64,000 nucleotides of DNA from Symsagittifera roscoffensis (lineage: Eukaryota > Xenacoelomorpha > Acoela > Convolutidae). Of the stretch, positions 50,881 to 62,056 are shown in pieces; positions within the stretch are counted from its first letter, which is position 1, and each line of letters begins with the position of its first letter. The DNA lies in the NCBI RefSeq assembly GCF_963678635.1, contig NC_087071.1, positions 43,637,095 through 43,701,094 of the forward strand, given 5' to 3'. A program made the position numbers and the translations under genes. Below the pieces are notes generated by a model that searched no databases, was not told where the DNA came from, and saw only the letters and a program-made list of their open reading frames with translations.

Positions 50881-51146
50881 ATATCTTCCTCAATGGGTTA
50901 TCTCTCTCCTGGGTATTCTTGGCAACCTCCTCGTGCTGATAGTGTACCTCAAAAAACATCAGAAAGGCCTGGGAGAAATTCCAATCATGCTTCTGGCTTT
51001 CGTCGATTTACTCATGTGCACAGCTTCAATTGTGTTCACGGTGTGTCTGGCTATTTGGCAACCGAATACCCGCAAAGTGGGATGTACCCTACCGCTATGC
51101 ATTGCTGGAAACGTCGCGTTCGATGTCCCCTACACGTTTTCATGTG
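50881..51146 (+). CDS. GPCR exon with TM1, TM2 and start of TM3
   Basis: The acceptor is TATCTTTTCACTGTTCAG and the donor is TCATGTG|GTAAAAA. The exon starts in phase 2 and ends in phase 1. It encodes YLPQWVISLLGILGNLLVLI (TM1), IPIMLLAFVDLLMCTASIVF (TM2) and KVGCTLPLCIAGNVAFDV (start of TM3). The same frame is open back to an ATG at 50,783, so the exon could instead begin there or at another AG near 50,797. The first choice places TM1 close to the exon start. Confidence 0.75.
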
Positions 51147-54100
51147 GTAAAAACTGCTTAATTGTGAAACTATTGAAACTATTCCCTTAATTGTGAAAAA
51201 AAATCAGCTTAATTTTGGAAAAATAATCTTATTTTTGAAAAAATCAGCTTAGTTTTGAATAAATCAGCTTAATTTTGAAAAAATCAGCTTAATTTTGAAT
51301 AAATCAGCTTAATTTTGAAAAAATCAGCTTAATTTTGAAATGATCGACTTAGTTGTTGTGAAAAAATTGGCTTAGTTGTGAAACGATACCAAAACTAAAT
51401 TTTTATCGTTTTTACGACCTGTCATATATTGTTTTACTTAAAGACTAAAAGTGAACAAACTCCCCTCAATAATATTTATTTCTTCATATTAATAAAGTGA
51501 ACAAAATTGCATTATCAGCAACAATTACTGTCTATAAAAAGCCAAAATTACAACTTTGTTTTCTAAGTCAATTAGAACTCAGCCCGTTAACTTCTAGAGA
51601 GGGAGAACAGAAATTTGCGCGTTGCCTTTTAGAGGGGGGGGGGGGGGGGTGATGGAATCACAATGGGTAAGTTTAGGGAGAGGGGAAATTGTTGTTACGA
51701 TCCAAAATTGGTACCAGTGGAACTCTTGCCCGACTTGAGGTCCGTGACTAACTTCTAATTTTCCCAAAAAAACGCAACGACAAGTCCCCCACCCCTCGCG
51801 ACTACAAGCTGGAAGCCTTTAACGGGGCTTTATAGTCGCAGAAAGTGCTGTAAAAATACTAGTAAGGTCTCAATTTTTGGAAATAAGTTCAGGTAGTCTG
51901 GATTTTTGTCACGATGAAACGGAAGTTAAACGCAGCAGTAGAAAATTAACCCTGATAATCTGTTCCTAGTTAATCCTAATAATTAACCCTAATAATAACA
52001 TTTTGTTCGAATAAATACCAAGACAAATACCAGTTTTGCTTATTTTGCTTTTGAACACTTCATTTCGTTCGAACTGTTAAATACCACTTCTGTTTGATAA
52101 ATATTTAGTTCGATTTGTGAAAAGTGAAAAGCAATTGACTCTCATCGCAAGCAGTGTGGAAAGCAATTACACAAACGTAATCTTTGAAGTGGCATTTTGG
52201 ACTAATTTTTTTTAAGCTGAAGGTTATCCTGTTTAAATTACATGGAAAAAAGTTCATGTTGAAGCTCAAACTACATGTAGTCAAATGTTTCAGTTAAAAG
52301 CCAAAAATGTAGTTTTTGAGATTTTTGGTAGGTTTTGACCAGAAAATTATACGTTTTTATTAACGCGCGATCAAAAACTTGCTATTTTAAAATGGAGGGT
52401 ATCAATTCATCAGGGAAGGAGGACCCCTCCAGTTCAGCTGCTGAACCAAATACAGATTGATCCTAACTGCGAGGTGTATAGCAAAAATATCTCAGCAAAC
52501 TGTCAATTTTTTAAAATTCTTTTGCATGACTGAAAGGTTTGAATTTATGCCCCAATTTAATTCAGCCCCATCTGTCGATTGTTTGTGGCTCTTGAAAACA
52601 TCCGAGTGAAAGTTTCGCCTTAAATTCAGTGATTGTAACATCCCGCATTGGAGTTCCATGAATAAAATCGATTATAAATGAGTTTTATTGTCAATGGCCA
52701 CAAAAACGAAAAAAAATCGATTATAATCAATTAAAAACGCAGTAAAACATAAATATTTTCCGAGGCAATCAAGCTCAATTTTAATCCATTATAATTGATT
52801 TTTTTTTCACTTTTGTGGACACTGACATTAAAATTAAATTGTAATCGATTTTTTTCACTATATTGAAATGCGAGTTTTAACGCACATGAAATTTTTTCTA
52901 CGTTTTAAACTAAAGTTACTTACTTGTTCAATTTAATGTTTTCCAGCGCAATTTTTGTATTATTGTTTCTCAAAAATTGAGCTTTGTTCCTTTCAACATT
53001 TTGCTCGAGTTACCCGCAAAAATTTTTTTCTATACTACGTGAACATCGCCTCTTTTAACAACCCCCTTCCCCAATTTACCCCCCTCCTCCTCCACAGTTT
53101 ATCCCTCGTCGGTTTACCCCTCTTAGTTACCCACGCATTTTAGTTTACACACCCCCCCCCCCCCCCCCCGCCTTCCCCGTGTACTAAACAAAAATTATTG
53201 GGGGGAAGGCAAAGTGGTAACCTGTAATTTGAGAGGTTTGAAAGTGGAAGGATTTGGAAATACATTTTAGTTAACATGGGAATGGGCGTAGGGATAAACG
53301 TGGGGGAGTGAGAGGGGAGAGGATTTTGGCAAATGCGGATAGGGGGCAAAGTAAGAGGGGGTTAATTTGAGTAGGTTTAGATTGCGAGTAGGCGCGAGTA
53401 ACGCAGAAATGCTACAAGTTTTGCAAATTCTTTTGCAAAAAAAATTACAGATTAAAATCCGTTATAATCAATTATGATGGAATTTAAATGGATTATAATC
53501 AATTATAATGGATTTTAGATGGACTATAATCCATTGTTCTGGATTTTAATGGAATGTGTTTTCACGAAAATAATTGATTATAATAAAAATGTAATTGAAT
53601 TTAAGGTCTTAATTTGCAACAATAATGGATTATAATAACATTATAATCGATTATTATCCATGGAACTCCGGTGCGGGTATTACAATTTGTTTTGGGAGGG
53701 TATTACAAAATCCCCCGCCCATTAATCCCCTTAACGTCCCTGGTTCAGTTGTGGGGGAGGAATCATGGCGATTAGGTTTACAAGTTGAGTAGGTCGTACA
53801 CTCGCTTTGCAAAATTTCCGCATTACTCATTTGATAAATGCAAAAATTTTGCAATTCTTTGCACGACGTGAAACAAAAAAAAACGAAAAAAAATCTATGT
53901 TAATCTGAATTTCTACTTACTATATAATCCGTTATAATGGATTTTAAATTAATTTTAATGCATCATGTTTTTGCGAGAAAAAATGGATTTAAACACCCTT
54001 TTGTTTCTATTTTGTTTTCTGAGCGAATCGATTATATTGACAATATTTTTTTGACCAAGAATATCCATTTCTAATCAATTTTTTTCTTCTTTTTTCTACA

Positions 54101-57100
54101 TGCGGGATAGAAAAAGTTAACGTCGACTGTCGACATCAGAGAACTAATTTCTCCAACTTAACCTGGAAAACAACACTTTTATGTATAATTCCAAAAACAA
54201 CTCCAAAATCTTTGCTTAGAATTGGAAAACAGCTATTTTTTGTCCTAATCCGTCCAAAATTTATAATAAATTATTCACAATACTTAAAAAATGATCTATT
54301 ATTTTAATCATCATTGTATTTTTTTCATAATTTCATCATCATTTATAATATGTATACTTCAAAAAATAATCAAAATTTTCCATAGTGTACAAATCATTAC
54401 GAAATGATAATCTGTAGCTTTTTATGGCATATTTTATACGTATAGGGTATAAGATAATGTTTCACAACTAACTATCCACCTGTACAGGCATGATGTGCAT
54501 TATGGCACTGAACCGATTTCTGGCAGTGTGTCGACCCCACTCGTACCACAGCCAGTTCAGCCTCCGTCGGCAGCTGGTCACCTACTGCCTACTGCTAGCC
54601 GGCTCCATCTGTTCCTGCTCCTGGACTATCACCAGCTGCATCACGGCTCCTAGAAATGAGGTCGACACGAGGGATCAATTTGACGGGTCTTTTTTCCCCA
54701 GTACAACCCCATTTACCACCGCCCCCTCCCAGATTTTCTTCATTACGAGGCCAAACTGTGCACTGGATAGGCGCACAATTTTGTGTATTTATGTTCCTGG
54801 ATTCCAGAGACAAGTCTTTAAACATGTTAAAAATTTGTCGGAATGATCAAAGAGAAGGAAAGAACAAAAGAAGACAAAAGGGAGCGTCCTTGTTGGGAAA
54901 TCCCCTTACAATGCACAAAATGCACAGTTTGATCTCGTAATTTTGATACTGCCCACATTGGCAAAACTAAGGTTACAACTGATTCCATTGATTCTTTTAC
55001 ACAGGCTTTGCATTTCAAAAAAAAACTGTTTTATTTGTAAAAAAAATCAGAAACGGACAAAATAAGAGATATATACTGTTCTAAAAATAGATAGCTTCAT
55101 CTTCAATACTTTTGATTAAGCTGGAAAATATGAAAAAGATTATAATTGATTATAAATCATTTGCTAAGAGCAAAAAAACTATTATTTTTTCGGAAAAAGG
55201 ATTTTGCTCCATCATCAACTGTATCCCAAAAAAAAGCAAATTAAATTTCAAAAAAGTTTCCAGGGCCCAATTTATAAATACAATTAAGAATGTTAAAAAT
55301 AAAGATAAAGATGGATATAATTGGATATAATTATTGGATATAATTGGATATAAAATTATAATGTTATAAAGTATGAAAATGGTAGTTAAACATTGAATGC
55401 AATTTTATAATGTAATAAATCATAAAAATGGTAGTTAAAACATTGGATTCAATTTTATTATGTTAATTAAACATTGTATATAAATTTTTAAAATTATAAA
55501 TATGGAAAAATGTAATTAAAATTAGACTTTGGGATCAAACCGAGGTTCCTGTCCATGAGAGTCCATCCCTGGGGCCAGGCAAGCCATGAGAAAAAACTGC
55601 CCTGGGCTTACTGCAGTAGCCTAAGAATAATGAGCTGATTTTAATTGAATTTCACATAAAATCCTATATTTTATTGGTAAATCTCTCAAACATTGAAACA
55701 ATTTCAAACCTGCGCGAAAAAAACCCAGGATATTCCAATACATGAAAACTCACATGTTAATTGGCAAAAGTCTCGCAGATAAGCTGCAGTCGTAGAATTA
55801 CACTTGAAAATAAAGTTTAAACTTTGTACAGATTTGTGATAACCAAAAACGTAACTTTTTCAGCGGTATAAAGGCTCATCTTACCATTTAAAAACGAAAC
55901 AAAACTAATAATCAAATGTATGGAAAAATGCTTGTCATACACTTTTCGTACAATTTCGAAAAAGATATAAACCAATTTCTGCGACCGGCTGTTGGATTCT
56001 AATAAAACAGTCTTTTTTGAAAAAATCGAGGATTTTGTTTTGTTTTTTGTAGAAAAAATGCATACCATACAATTACCATATTTGAAAACTGTATGGCAAG
56101 CTGATAAAAAAAATTTTGTTCATAGAAAACAACATTACAGTTTGAAATGAAAAAACTTATGATACAGTTCTCATGTATAAAAATTGTATGATAGTTATTT
56201 TTTCGATTTATTTTTTCAAAATGCTTGCAAAACCATATCCTAAAAATATCAGATAAAACTTTGATTTTAGACTCATGGTCAGGTCAAGTCATTATGAAAT
56301 CTTTAAGTTCCTATATTGAGTTTCTTGTAGCATTCAAAATTGTTATCAACTAATTATCTTTTTTTTCATTCACTTTTCATTGAATAAAACTGGTTTAAAC
56401 TATTCAAGAACCGTTTTATTCTCGGGAAAAATACTAATCTCAAACATTTCAAGCTGGGTTTTTGCGACACTGGGAAAACTTTAAGGGAGTTTTTTAAATA
56501 TCGTTTGAAATACGATTAAGAATTACTCATTATGATTTATCACTGGACCCGTTCCGATGATTGTTTGTGGGACTTGATTTGAAACAAAATACTTAACACA
56601 CTTGAAATCAAAGTATCTCCCCAATTTCAATGATCGGAACAGTTATTTTTTTCCCAGATATTTTGGGGGCAGTATTGAAACTTTGATTATCTAGGTGTAA
56701 AAGACCACTCTGCAAGCAAAACTTTCCATTGATTTTTTTTCACTTAATTTTTTACGCCACGATGTTTCTCAACTTCAAAAACTTTCCCCTTGCATTTTTG
56801 TGGCAAGATCGGGCCAAGATAACCAATTTATCATGGAAAACCCAAGATAAGTCACGATCTTGGCAAATTTGTCCAAGAGCGATAAACTGGATTGAAGCTA
56901 TGCGTCCCTAAATCCACCCATGTCAATTTCGTTTGGTGAACCCTGGCAGGCAAATTGATCCCCTGGCAGCTTCCCAAACTGATCTGGGTGATCCAGAGAG
57001 GACTGTTTCTGGCAATCACGTTGACGTGCATGATTGTGGGATACTCCAAAGTGATCGCTGCCATGCTCGACTCACGAAGAAAAGCAACGGTGAGTTGAGA

Positions 57101-57778
57101 GTCCGATACTTGTGTAGAAGTATGGTCCAGGAAAAACTATGTCCTATGTGAACTATATGCCTTATCTGGTCCCATGTAAGTCTAGCAGAAAGGGTTTAAA
57201 AGAGGTTTGTACTGTTTGAAGAAGAATTGACATTTTTGATTATATCATTTTACCAAAATTAGTACCAATAGTCCCTCGAACTACACTTTCCTTTGGTATA
57301 GACGGGGCGTCGGGGTTCGTTACTTGATAAATATCTGCATCAGATTTGCAGAAAGGTTCTATCTTAAGTTGTGGGATGTTTAAAAATATATCGAAGGATA
57401 TCTTAAAGTTAAAGGATATCCTTAAGTGCTAAAGCAATTATTTTTTCCGCTTCACGTAAATTTATCAACAAAAGTAATAAGGAAAAGATAAGGAAGGAAG
57501 GTACAAATATTCAAGATCATAAAAATTTATGAGAACGAAATTCCTTTTTTTTGAAAGTTTTCAAATGAAAGGTTTTGCAAAATTTGCAAAACGGCAATTT
57601 AAACTTCAAAATAAAAAATCATTAAACTGTAATTTCTAGAAACAAATTTACTGTAAAAAAGGGGCCTTTTGATTTCAGGAACAACGAGCAGCGTCGCTAC
57701 AGCCAACTCTAAATATCGTGGATATGAATGCTATCAACAAAAACAACCAAGTTAAACAAGACGAGGACGAAGACGAAG
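50881..57778 (+). CDS. Rhodopsin-family GPCR gene, four exons (TM1 to third intracellular loop); 3' part beyond window
   Basis: Exons at 50,881-51,146, 54,488 to about 54,700, about 56,950-57,089 and 57,679-57,778 join with GT-AG borders. Phases match at the first and third junctions. The second works as phase 1 (54,700 to 56,950) or phase 0 (54,660 to 56,970). Class A marks: GNLLVL with the TM1 Asn, LLAFVDLLM with the TM2 Asp, the TM3 Cys (KVGC), ALNRFLAVCRP at the D-R-Y position (N-R-F here), TM4 Trp (CSWTIT) and TM5 Tyr (VGYSKV); the usual TM5 Pro is Thr. The ligand is unknown. TM6 and TM7 are not found before 64,000, so the gene continues downstream or is truncated. The introns are full of repeats. 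Confidence 0.75.
51183..51385. repeat. Tandem repeat of about 20 bp (CAGCTTAATTTTGAAAAAAT)
   Basis: About nine head-to-tail copies with alternating GAAAAAAT and GAATAAAT ends, starting 36 bases after the splice donor of the TM1-3 exon, so it lies in the first intron. There are no unique spacers, so it is not a CRISPR array. Confidence 0.9.
51386..52631. other. Intron sequence, no other gene seen
   Basis: Contains a run of 16 G (51,634-51,649) and the repeated word CCTAATAATTAACCCTAATAAT near 51,970. No coding signal. Confidence 0.6.
52632..53686. mobile_element. MITE-like element with 28-bp terminal inverted repeats
   Basis: The left end reads ATTGTAACATCCCGCATTGG then AGTTCCATG. The right end, reverse-complemented, reads ATTGTAATACCCGCACCGG then AGTTCCATG. 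The body has many GATTATAATC/AATTATAATG palindromic words, a C-rich and a G-rich half and 18 C in a row (53,152-53,169). There is no coding capacity. It lies in the first GPCR intron. Related sequences are at 17.8-18.7 kb and, adjacent to it, 53.69-54.11 kb. Confidence 0.8.
53690..54110. repeat. Second, inverted member of the palindrome-rich family
   Basis: Reverse complement of about 53,800-54,010 resembles 17,820-18,000 (shared GTTTCGCGTCG/GTTTCACGTCG and ATCAAATGAGTNATGCGGAAA words). It ends near CTACATGCGGGATAG. It is adjacent to the 52,632 element and probably an older insertion of the same family. Confidence 0.6.
54488..54700 (+). CDS. GPCR exon with end of TM3, second intracellular loop and TM4
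   Basis: The acceptor is ATCCACCTGTACAG and the exon starts in phase 1, completing a Gly codon with the previous exon (SC-G-MMCIMALNRFLAVCRP). TM4 is YCLLLAGSICSCSWTITSCI. Donor candidates are 54,661 (GAG|GTCGAC, phase 0) and 54,701 (CCCCA|GTACAA, phase 1). The open frame past about 54,745 is a dispersed repeat and not exon. Confidence 0.75.
54745..54830 (+). repeat. Dispersed 80-bp repeat, copy 1
   Basis: AGGCCAAACTGTGCACTGGA to CAAGTCTTTAAACATG matches 63,310-63,388 at roughly 90 percent. It causes the open frame that extends past the TM4 exon. Confidence 0.85.
54831..56949. other. Intron sequence with AT repeats, no other gene seen
   Basis: 55,310-55,500 has repeated GGATATAATT words and two copies of an AAAATGGTAGTTAAA-CATTG segment. 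55,890-56,250 carries diverged CATACAATTT/GTATGATAA words of the family at 57,807. No coding signal. Confidence 0.55.
56950..57089 (+). CDS. GPCR exon with TM5
   Basis: Encodes LPKLIWVIQRGLFLAITLTC, then MIVGYSKVIAAMLDSRRKAT: a TM5 helix ending in a basic third-loop start. The donor is a consensus ACG|GTGAGT at 57,090 in phase 0. The acceptor is either CCCTGGCAG at 56,949 (phase 1) or CCCTGGCAG at 56,969 (phase 0). An in-frame TGA just upstream limits the exon on the left. The exon was found by frame reading and is not the longest frame here. Confidence 0.7.
57679..57778 (+). CDS. GPCR exon, third intracellular loop
   Basis: The acceptor is CTTTTGATTTCAG and the donor GACGAAG|GTAACA. It starts in phase 0, as the TM5 exon requires, and ends in phase 1. 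It encodes EQRAASLQPTLNIVDMNAIN and then a Lys/Asp/Glu-rich end (QVKQDEDEDE), a hydrophilic loop as expected between TM5 and TM6. A MITE-like element starts only 28 bases after the donor. Confidence 0.65.
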
Positions 57779-57806
57779 GTAACAAAACTGCTTTTATAAT
57801 TACTAC

Positions 57807-58725
57807 TATCCCGGGTTGACCTCCATACACCGAAAATGCTTATCATACAATTTCATACAACTAAAATCATTATCATACAGTTCCATACATCAAGTGTATG
57901 GAGAAAATGCTAGTCAAAAGTTTTCACACTGTTTCGAAAAACAATAGAAAAAAAATTTCTGCGTCTTTTTGAGAATAGTTGAACAGACTGGTGACAAAAA
58001 AAAAACTGACTTAAAGATTTTTTTTCAAATGCTTACCATACAATTTCCATATACGACACAAAATTGTTATTTTGAAAATTTGTCCCGAAATTTTTTTTTC
58101 AAAAAAAGAAAAATTTAATGCAAAATTTAATTTTTTGTGTGCATAACGTAATCCTGGATACGAAAATATTGGCTATTTCTTTCTTTTCACTTAAAAAACG
58201 CTGAAAATTCCTATTTCTTTTCTATGGCGTGTTCATTTAAGCCTTGATCAATGTCTGATAATTTGAAAATTCAAAAATTTAAAATAATCATAATTGAAAA
58301 ATTTTGCCGAAAAATAAAAGTTACATACTTTAGTTATCTCAATTGTGAAAGACAGTTGGAACACAATTCAGATCGTTTTTTATGCATTGTAGATGCAAGA
58401 CTGTCCAACTTTTGGTGCTTTGAGTAACCAACTTCTTGTCACTTGTGTTTGATTGCAAACACAACCCAAAATTTTCCAGAAAAGAAATTTAGAAAGAAAA
58501 AATCAATTTTTTTGGTTTATGGAAAAACAGCTATCATACATTTTAACGCCCAAATGAAAAACACATATTGAAAAACCTTTATTGAAAAACACCTATCAGT
58601 GAAAATTGCTTATCACAGAGTTTTCATACATTTTTCTGTACGTATGGAATTGTATGAAATTGTATGACTAGAAGTTTCTCATATATGGAAATTGTATGAT
58701 AAAAAGTTTTGGTCAACTCGGGATA
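57807..58725. mobile_element. MITE-like element with TATCCCGGGTTGACC ends (919 bp)
   Basis: The left terminus TATCCCGGGTTGACC is matched by TATCCCGAGTTGACC read inward from the right end. Just inside both ends are repeats of TTATCATACAATTTC in inverted orientation. Internal words GTATGATAA and TTATCATAC recur, so the element can fold on itself. No coding sequence. Related ends occur at 49,612, 60,938-62,056 and 62,588. Confidence 0.8.
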
Positions 58726-58734
58726 TTTTTAACC

Positions 58735-58830
58735 ATATTCATAATACTAATTTTAATCATAATCATAATCATAATCATAATACTATGATTCATAATAATA
58801 AGCATGATAATAATAACATAGGCATACTAA
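58735..58830. repeat. AT-rich microsatellite
   Basis: CATAATCATAATCATAATCA repeats, with ATAATAA variants, directly right of the 57,807 element. Confidence 0.85.
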
Positions 58831-58960
58831 AGAAGTAGTTTTTAAATTACACTTTTGACGGAAAAAAATTCAATTCTTTATTCATTGAAATAACTAGATT
58901 GTCTTTATTCGCTTTCGCCAACTTTAACTTCTTAGAAGTCAACCAAGTTAGAACAAAACT

Positions 58961-59480
58961 GCTTGCATCAGTGCGGAGCTCTTTAAGTTCCGACTGTCTG
59001 TGAAGGTCTATGGAGCAGTAATAACATGAAAAAAATAAATGTGAAAAAAAATGAAAAAAAAAAAACTTGAGATTTTTCTGAGCAAAAACCACCCCAGCGC
59101 CATTTAAAATACAGAAGGATATATTTCGCTCCTAGTAACAAATTAATGGTAAATATGGTATATAAATATGGTAAATAAACTTCCTTCAACCAATTTGGTA
59201 CGATTTCTTAGACGGATAAATTCTCCGCTGACGCATCAATAGAGCGAAATATATCGATCATTAATAGTCACACTTTGGCCAAAGTGGCAATCTTAAAACC
59301 CCCAGAACTTCACAAAAAATGATCACAGGTCAATTATTTTTTCAAATTTAAGCTCAATACTTTAATACTATAAGAATGGTTTAAAAAATATTCAAAAATG
59401 GCAAGTGAAAAAACCGAAATATGTCTGAAAAAACACCACCCGAGCATAAATATTCCATCACTTTCGTTACGAAAGTCGGG
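58961..59480 (+). repeat. Solo arm of the foldback family
   Basis: Matches the left arm at 31,458-31,990 along its length: TTCCGACTGTC, GGTCTATGGAGCAGTAATAACATG, TTCAACCAATTTGG, CTTCACAAAAAATGATCA and CCCGAGCATAAATATTCC. It ends at the inner hairpin ACTTTCG-TTA-CGAAAGT (59,460-59,476). The outer hairpin is degraded (CAGTGCGGAGCTCT). No inverted partner is seen nearby. Confidence 0.8.
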
Positions 59481-60390
59481 AAAAAAAGTTCAAAAAAATA
59501 TGCTCAATTTGGCATGAGGACAACCTTTATACTCCAATAATATAAATAACTAATTTTATTTTGGCATGATGTCAATCTTTATACTCCAGTAATTTAAGTA
59601 ATTTAAATATCAAACGATTTTATGAGATAAATGAATTTTTTTGTGCTTAAAATCTTTTTTATAATCACGATGACTGAAAATTGGACAGTTTTTTTTATAA
59701 ATTCGTAAATCTTTCACGTTTTTTTTTATAAATTCGTAAATCTTTTACGATTTTCTTAGTTTTAGAATTAGCTCATCTTTTAAACCAACCCATACTAAAC
59801 CAAGAAGTCTTATCACAATTCACTTCAAACGCTTTATTATACAAGTCGGAACAAAACTCATGGCTTTGAAAGACGTTTTGGCTAGTTTGTTTGGTGGTTT
59901 CAAGCGTGCTAACAGTTTATAATAGTAGAAAAACGGCATTAACGATTCCGGCAATCCTGTTAGGGAAACGTACCGAAAAAGTTTTTTCGAATTCAATTTT
60001 GAATGTTAATTTTAGGAAAAAAATAAACTAAAATTCATTAATCCCTCTTAGTTGTTGATTTGACACTTTTAACTTCTTATCTTGATAATTTGCTCTTAAG
60101 TGTCCCATTTATTTTATTTTGTTTCCATTTTTTCTTCCTTTTTCTGTCAAAATTAAGCAAAGAACCCTTGTTAGGCTTTCCTCATTTGCTGTGAATATTT
60201 CAGATTAATGTATACTCTAATTATGAATTTTCGGTTGTTTTTCAAGGCAATTAGCACACTATGTTCCGGCCAGGCTATTATAATTAGTTTTGCACAGTTG
60301 TTTTTGCTTTTTTGGTTTAATTTTATGGTTATTTTCGTTTCTGACCTTAATTATTTCATTGTTTTTTCAAATTTCCTGTTTGTTTTCCAG
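59481..60390. other. AT-rich sequence, no gene seen
   Basis: Includes a 30-bp tandem duplication (TTTTTTTATAAATTCGTAAA-TCTT at 59,688 and 59,718) and a repeated GGCATGA-GTCAATCTTTATACTCCA-like segment near 59,512 and 59,565. The hydrophobic frame at 60,208 is T-rich chance sequence. Confidence 0.55.
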
Positions 60391-60424
60391 GCGCAGCAAT
60401 CAAAAATAGACAAAAGTATTGAAG
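60391..60424 (+). other. Candidate 34-bp alternative exon of the GPCR
   Basis: The acceptor is TTTGTTTTCCAG and the donor TTGAAG|GTACAA. In phase 0 it reads AQQSKIDKSIE and ends in phase 1, the same phases as the 57,679-57,778 loop exon, so either could follow the TM5 exon. If spliced after the 57,679 exon instead, it would hit a stop after about ten residues. Splice-like signals are common by chance, so this is only a candidate. Confidence 0.2.
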
Positions 60425-60937
60425 GTACAATAGTGATTTCAAATTTTTAAAATTCTTACCGCAAATTAGTGCGATAAAATTAAAAAAAAATTGTCGTTTG
60501 CTGAAAACTGAGATATATTTTTTTGAAGTTTCTTAGAATCCGAAGAACCCTCCGCTCTTTTAGTGATACTTGATGAACAGAAGTTTTCTGTCTGGTAACA
60601 TTTCACATATTTTTTTTCTTCAAAAAATAGAAATCAAATTGACTCATTTTTGTCTGCCTTTTGTAACTTACATTTTAACTTTTAACTTCTTTGTCCGTAA
60701 ATTTTTCTTTTGGTTGTCGAAAAAAATGCCGAGCATAAAGTTACTTTTTATGGGAAAATTTGCCATTTTCTTTCAAAACTTTCCTCTATGATATTGTATG
60801 ATAAATTTCATAATATTAAATTAGATGAGAAGCGCTTTTTGCCATTCCGCATTGCGGAAAAACGCAAGTAGTTTCAACCAGTATTATAATTAATGTGATA
60901 CAAATATTACAAATATAATTCATGTGATATTTCATTG
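60425..60937. other. AT-rich sequence, no gene seen
   Basis: No frame or repeat of note between the candidate exon and the next MITE-like element. Confidence 0.55.
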
Positions 60938-62056
60938 CTGCTCAGGTTGACAAAGAATGCATAAAGAAATATGAAATATGAAATAATTTTCATAGAGAAA
61001 AAATGCATATCATACCTTTAATAAATTTTCATAGAGCAAAAGTAAGTGTTTGAAAATAGCAATTTAAGCATATACAATGAAATTTCATATCAAGAATTTT
61101 TCCTTTTCTGGAATTAAATTTGAGGTTTTTCATCTGTCTTTTTATCCCCAAAATTGTATGAAACAAGCATGATAACCATTTTTTCCATACTGTGAAATTG
61201 TATGATGAGGTTTTTTTCCATACTATGAAATTGTATGATAACCATTAATTTTTCCATAAATGAAATCATTTAAAAATTTTATTTTGAAATTTTGTGTTTT
61301 ATTCAAAACATTAGCCAAAGTTTTTTTGTCCTAAGGAAACCCAGTGTGTAATTGGCAATTACCACGCAGAAAATCTGCATTAGGTGCTTTTAGCCATGAA
61401 TGATACTTTGAAAATTTGACTTGGAATTACACACCAAAAACGTAAATTTTTGCATATGGCTAGATAATTTTTAGTTTAAAAATTTTAAAGCAGAAAAAAA
61501 AGCCTGCTCTTTTACAAATATATTTTTTATTTTAGCAAAGGAAACAAAAAATCCTAATCTTGCTTACCAAAATCAACACTTTTTCGTGATTTTTGGATTT
61601 TTTGGGTTAAAAATTCATCATGGACTGTGCTATAAACATAAAAAGTCCTTTTGCAGGCATTTTTTTTGTAAAATTTATAGTTTAGCTCAAAAACAAGTTT
61701 GCAATAAAAAAAAAGGATTAACAAATATAATCACTTAAATCTATTCAAAATTACACAAAAACGTTTTTTGGTGATTTTTGAAAATTTTGTTTTTTCTACG
61801 ACAAAATTATTATTTTTCAATTTTCATACATGAAAATTGTATGATAAGCCTTATTTATCAAACAGATTTAATCATTTTTAAACGACCAGAAAGCTGCAAA
61901 AGAGGCAAATAGAAAAGAAATGTTCATTAAAAAACTGTAAAAAGAAAACATTTTTAAAAAATTTTATGAATTTTGTATGATAAGCATTTTTCCATATATT
62001 TCATAAATGAAACTGTATAACAAGCACTTTTCTTCTATGGATGTCAACGCGGGTGT
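60938..62056. mobile_element. Second MITE-like element of the CCGGGTTGACC family (diverged)
   Basis: The left end CTGCTCAGGTTGACAAAG and right end GGATGTCAACGCGGGTG form diverged inverted termini like those at 57,807. Inside, near both ends, are CATAGAGAAAAAATGCATAT and many ATTGTATGATAA/CATGATAACCAT words. No coding sequence. Confidence 0.55.

Noticed and set aside
51183-51385. CRISPR-like short repeats
   Set aside because: The 20-bp units are directly adjacent without unique spacers and the context is a eukaryotic intron.
54700-54846. Extension of the GPCR TM4 exon to the end of the open frame
   Set aside because: The last part is a dispersed repeat also present at 63.3 kb, so it is not receptor coding sequence.
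56570-56645. Small inverted repeat (GTTCCGATGATTG and CAATGATCGGAAC)
   Set aside because: Only about 13 bases pair, with mismatches; it may be chance and has no other support.
60208-60450. Hydrophobic 80-codon frame resembling a membrane segment, considered as GPCR TM6 or TM7
   Set aside because: It lacks the TM6 W-x-P and TM7 N-P-x-x-Y motifs, and Phe/Leu/Ile richness is expected from T-rich DNA.
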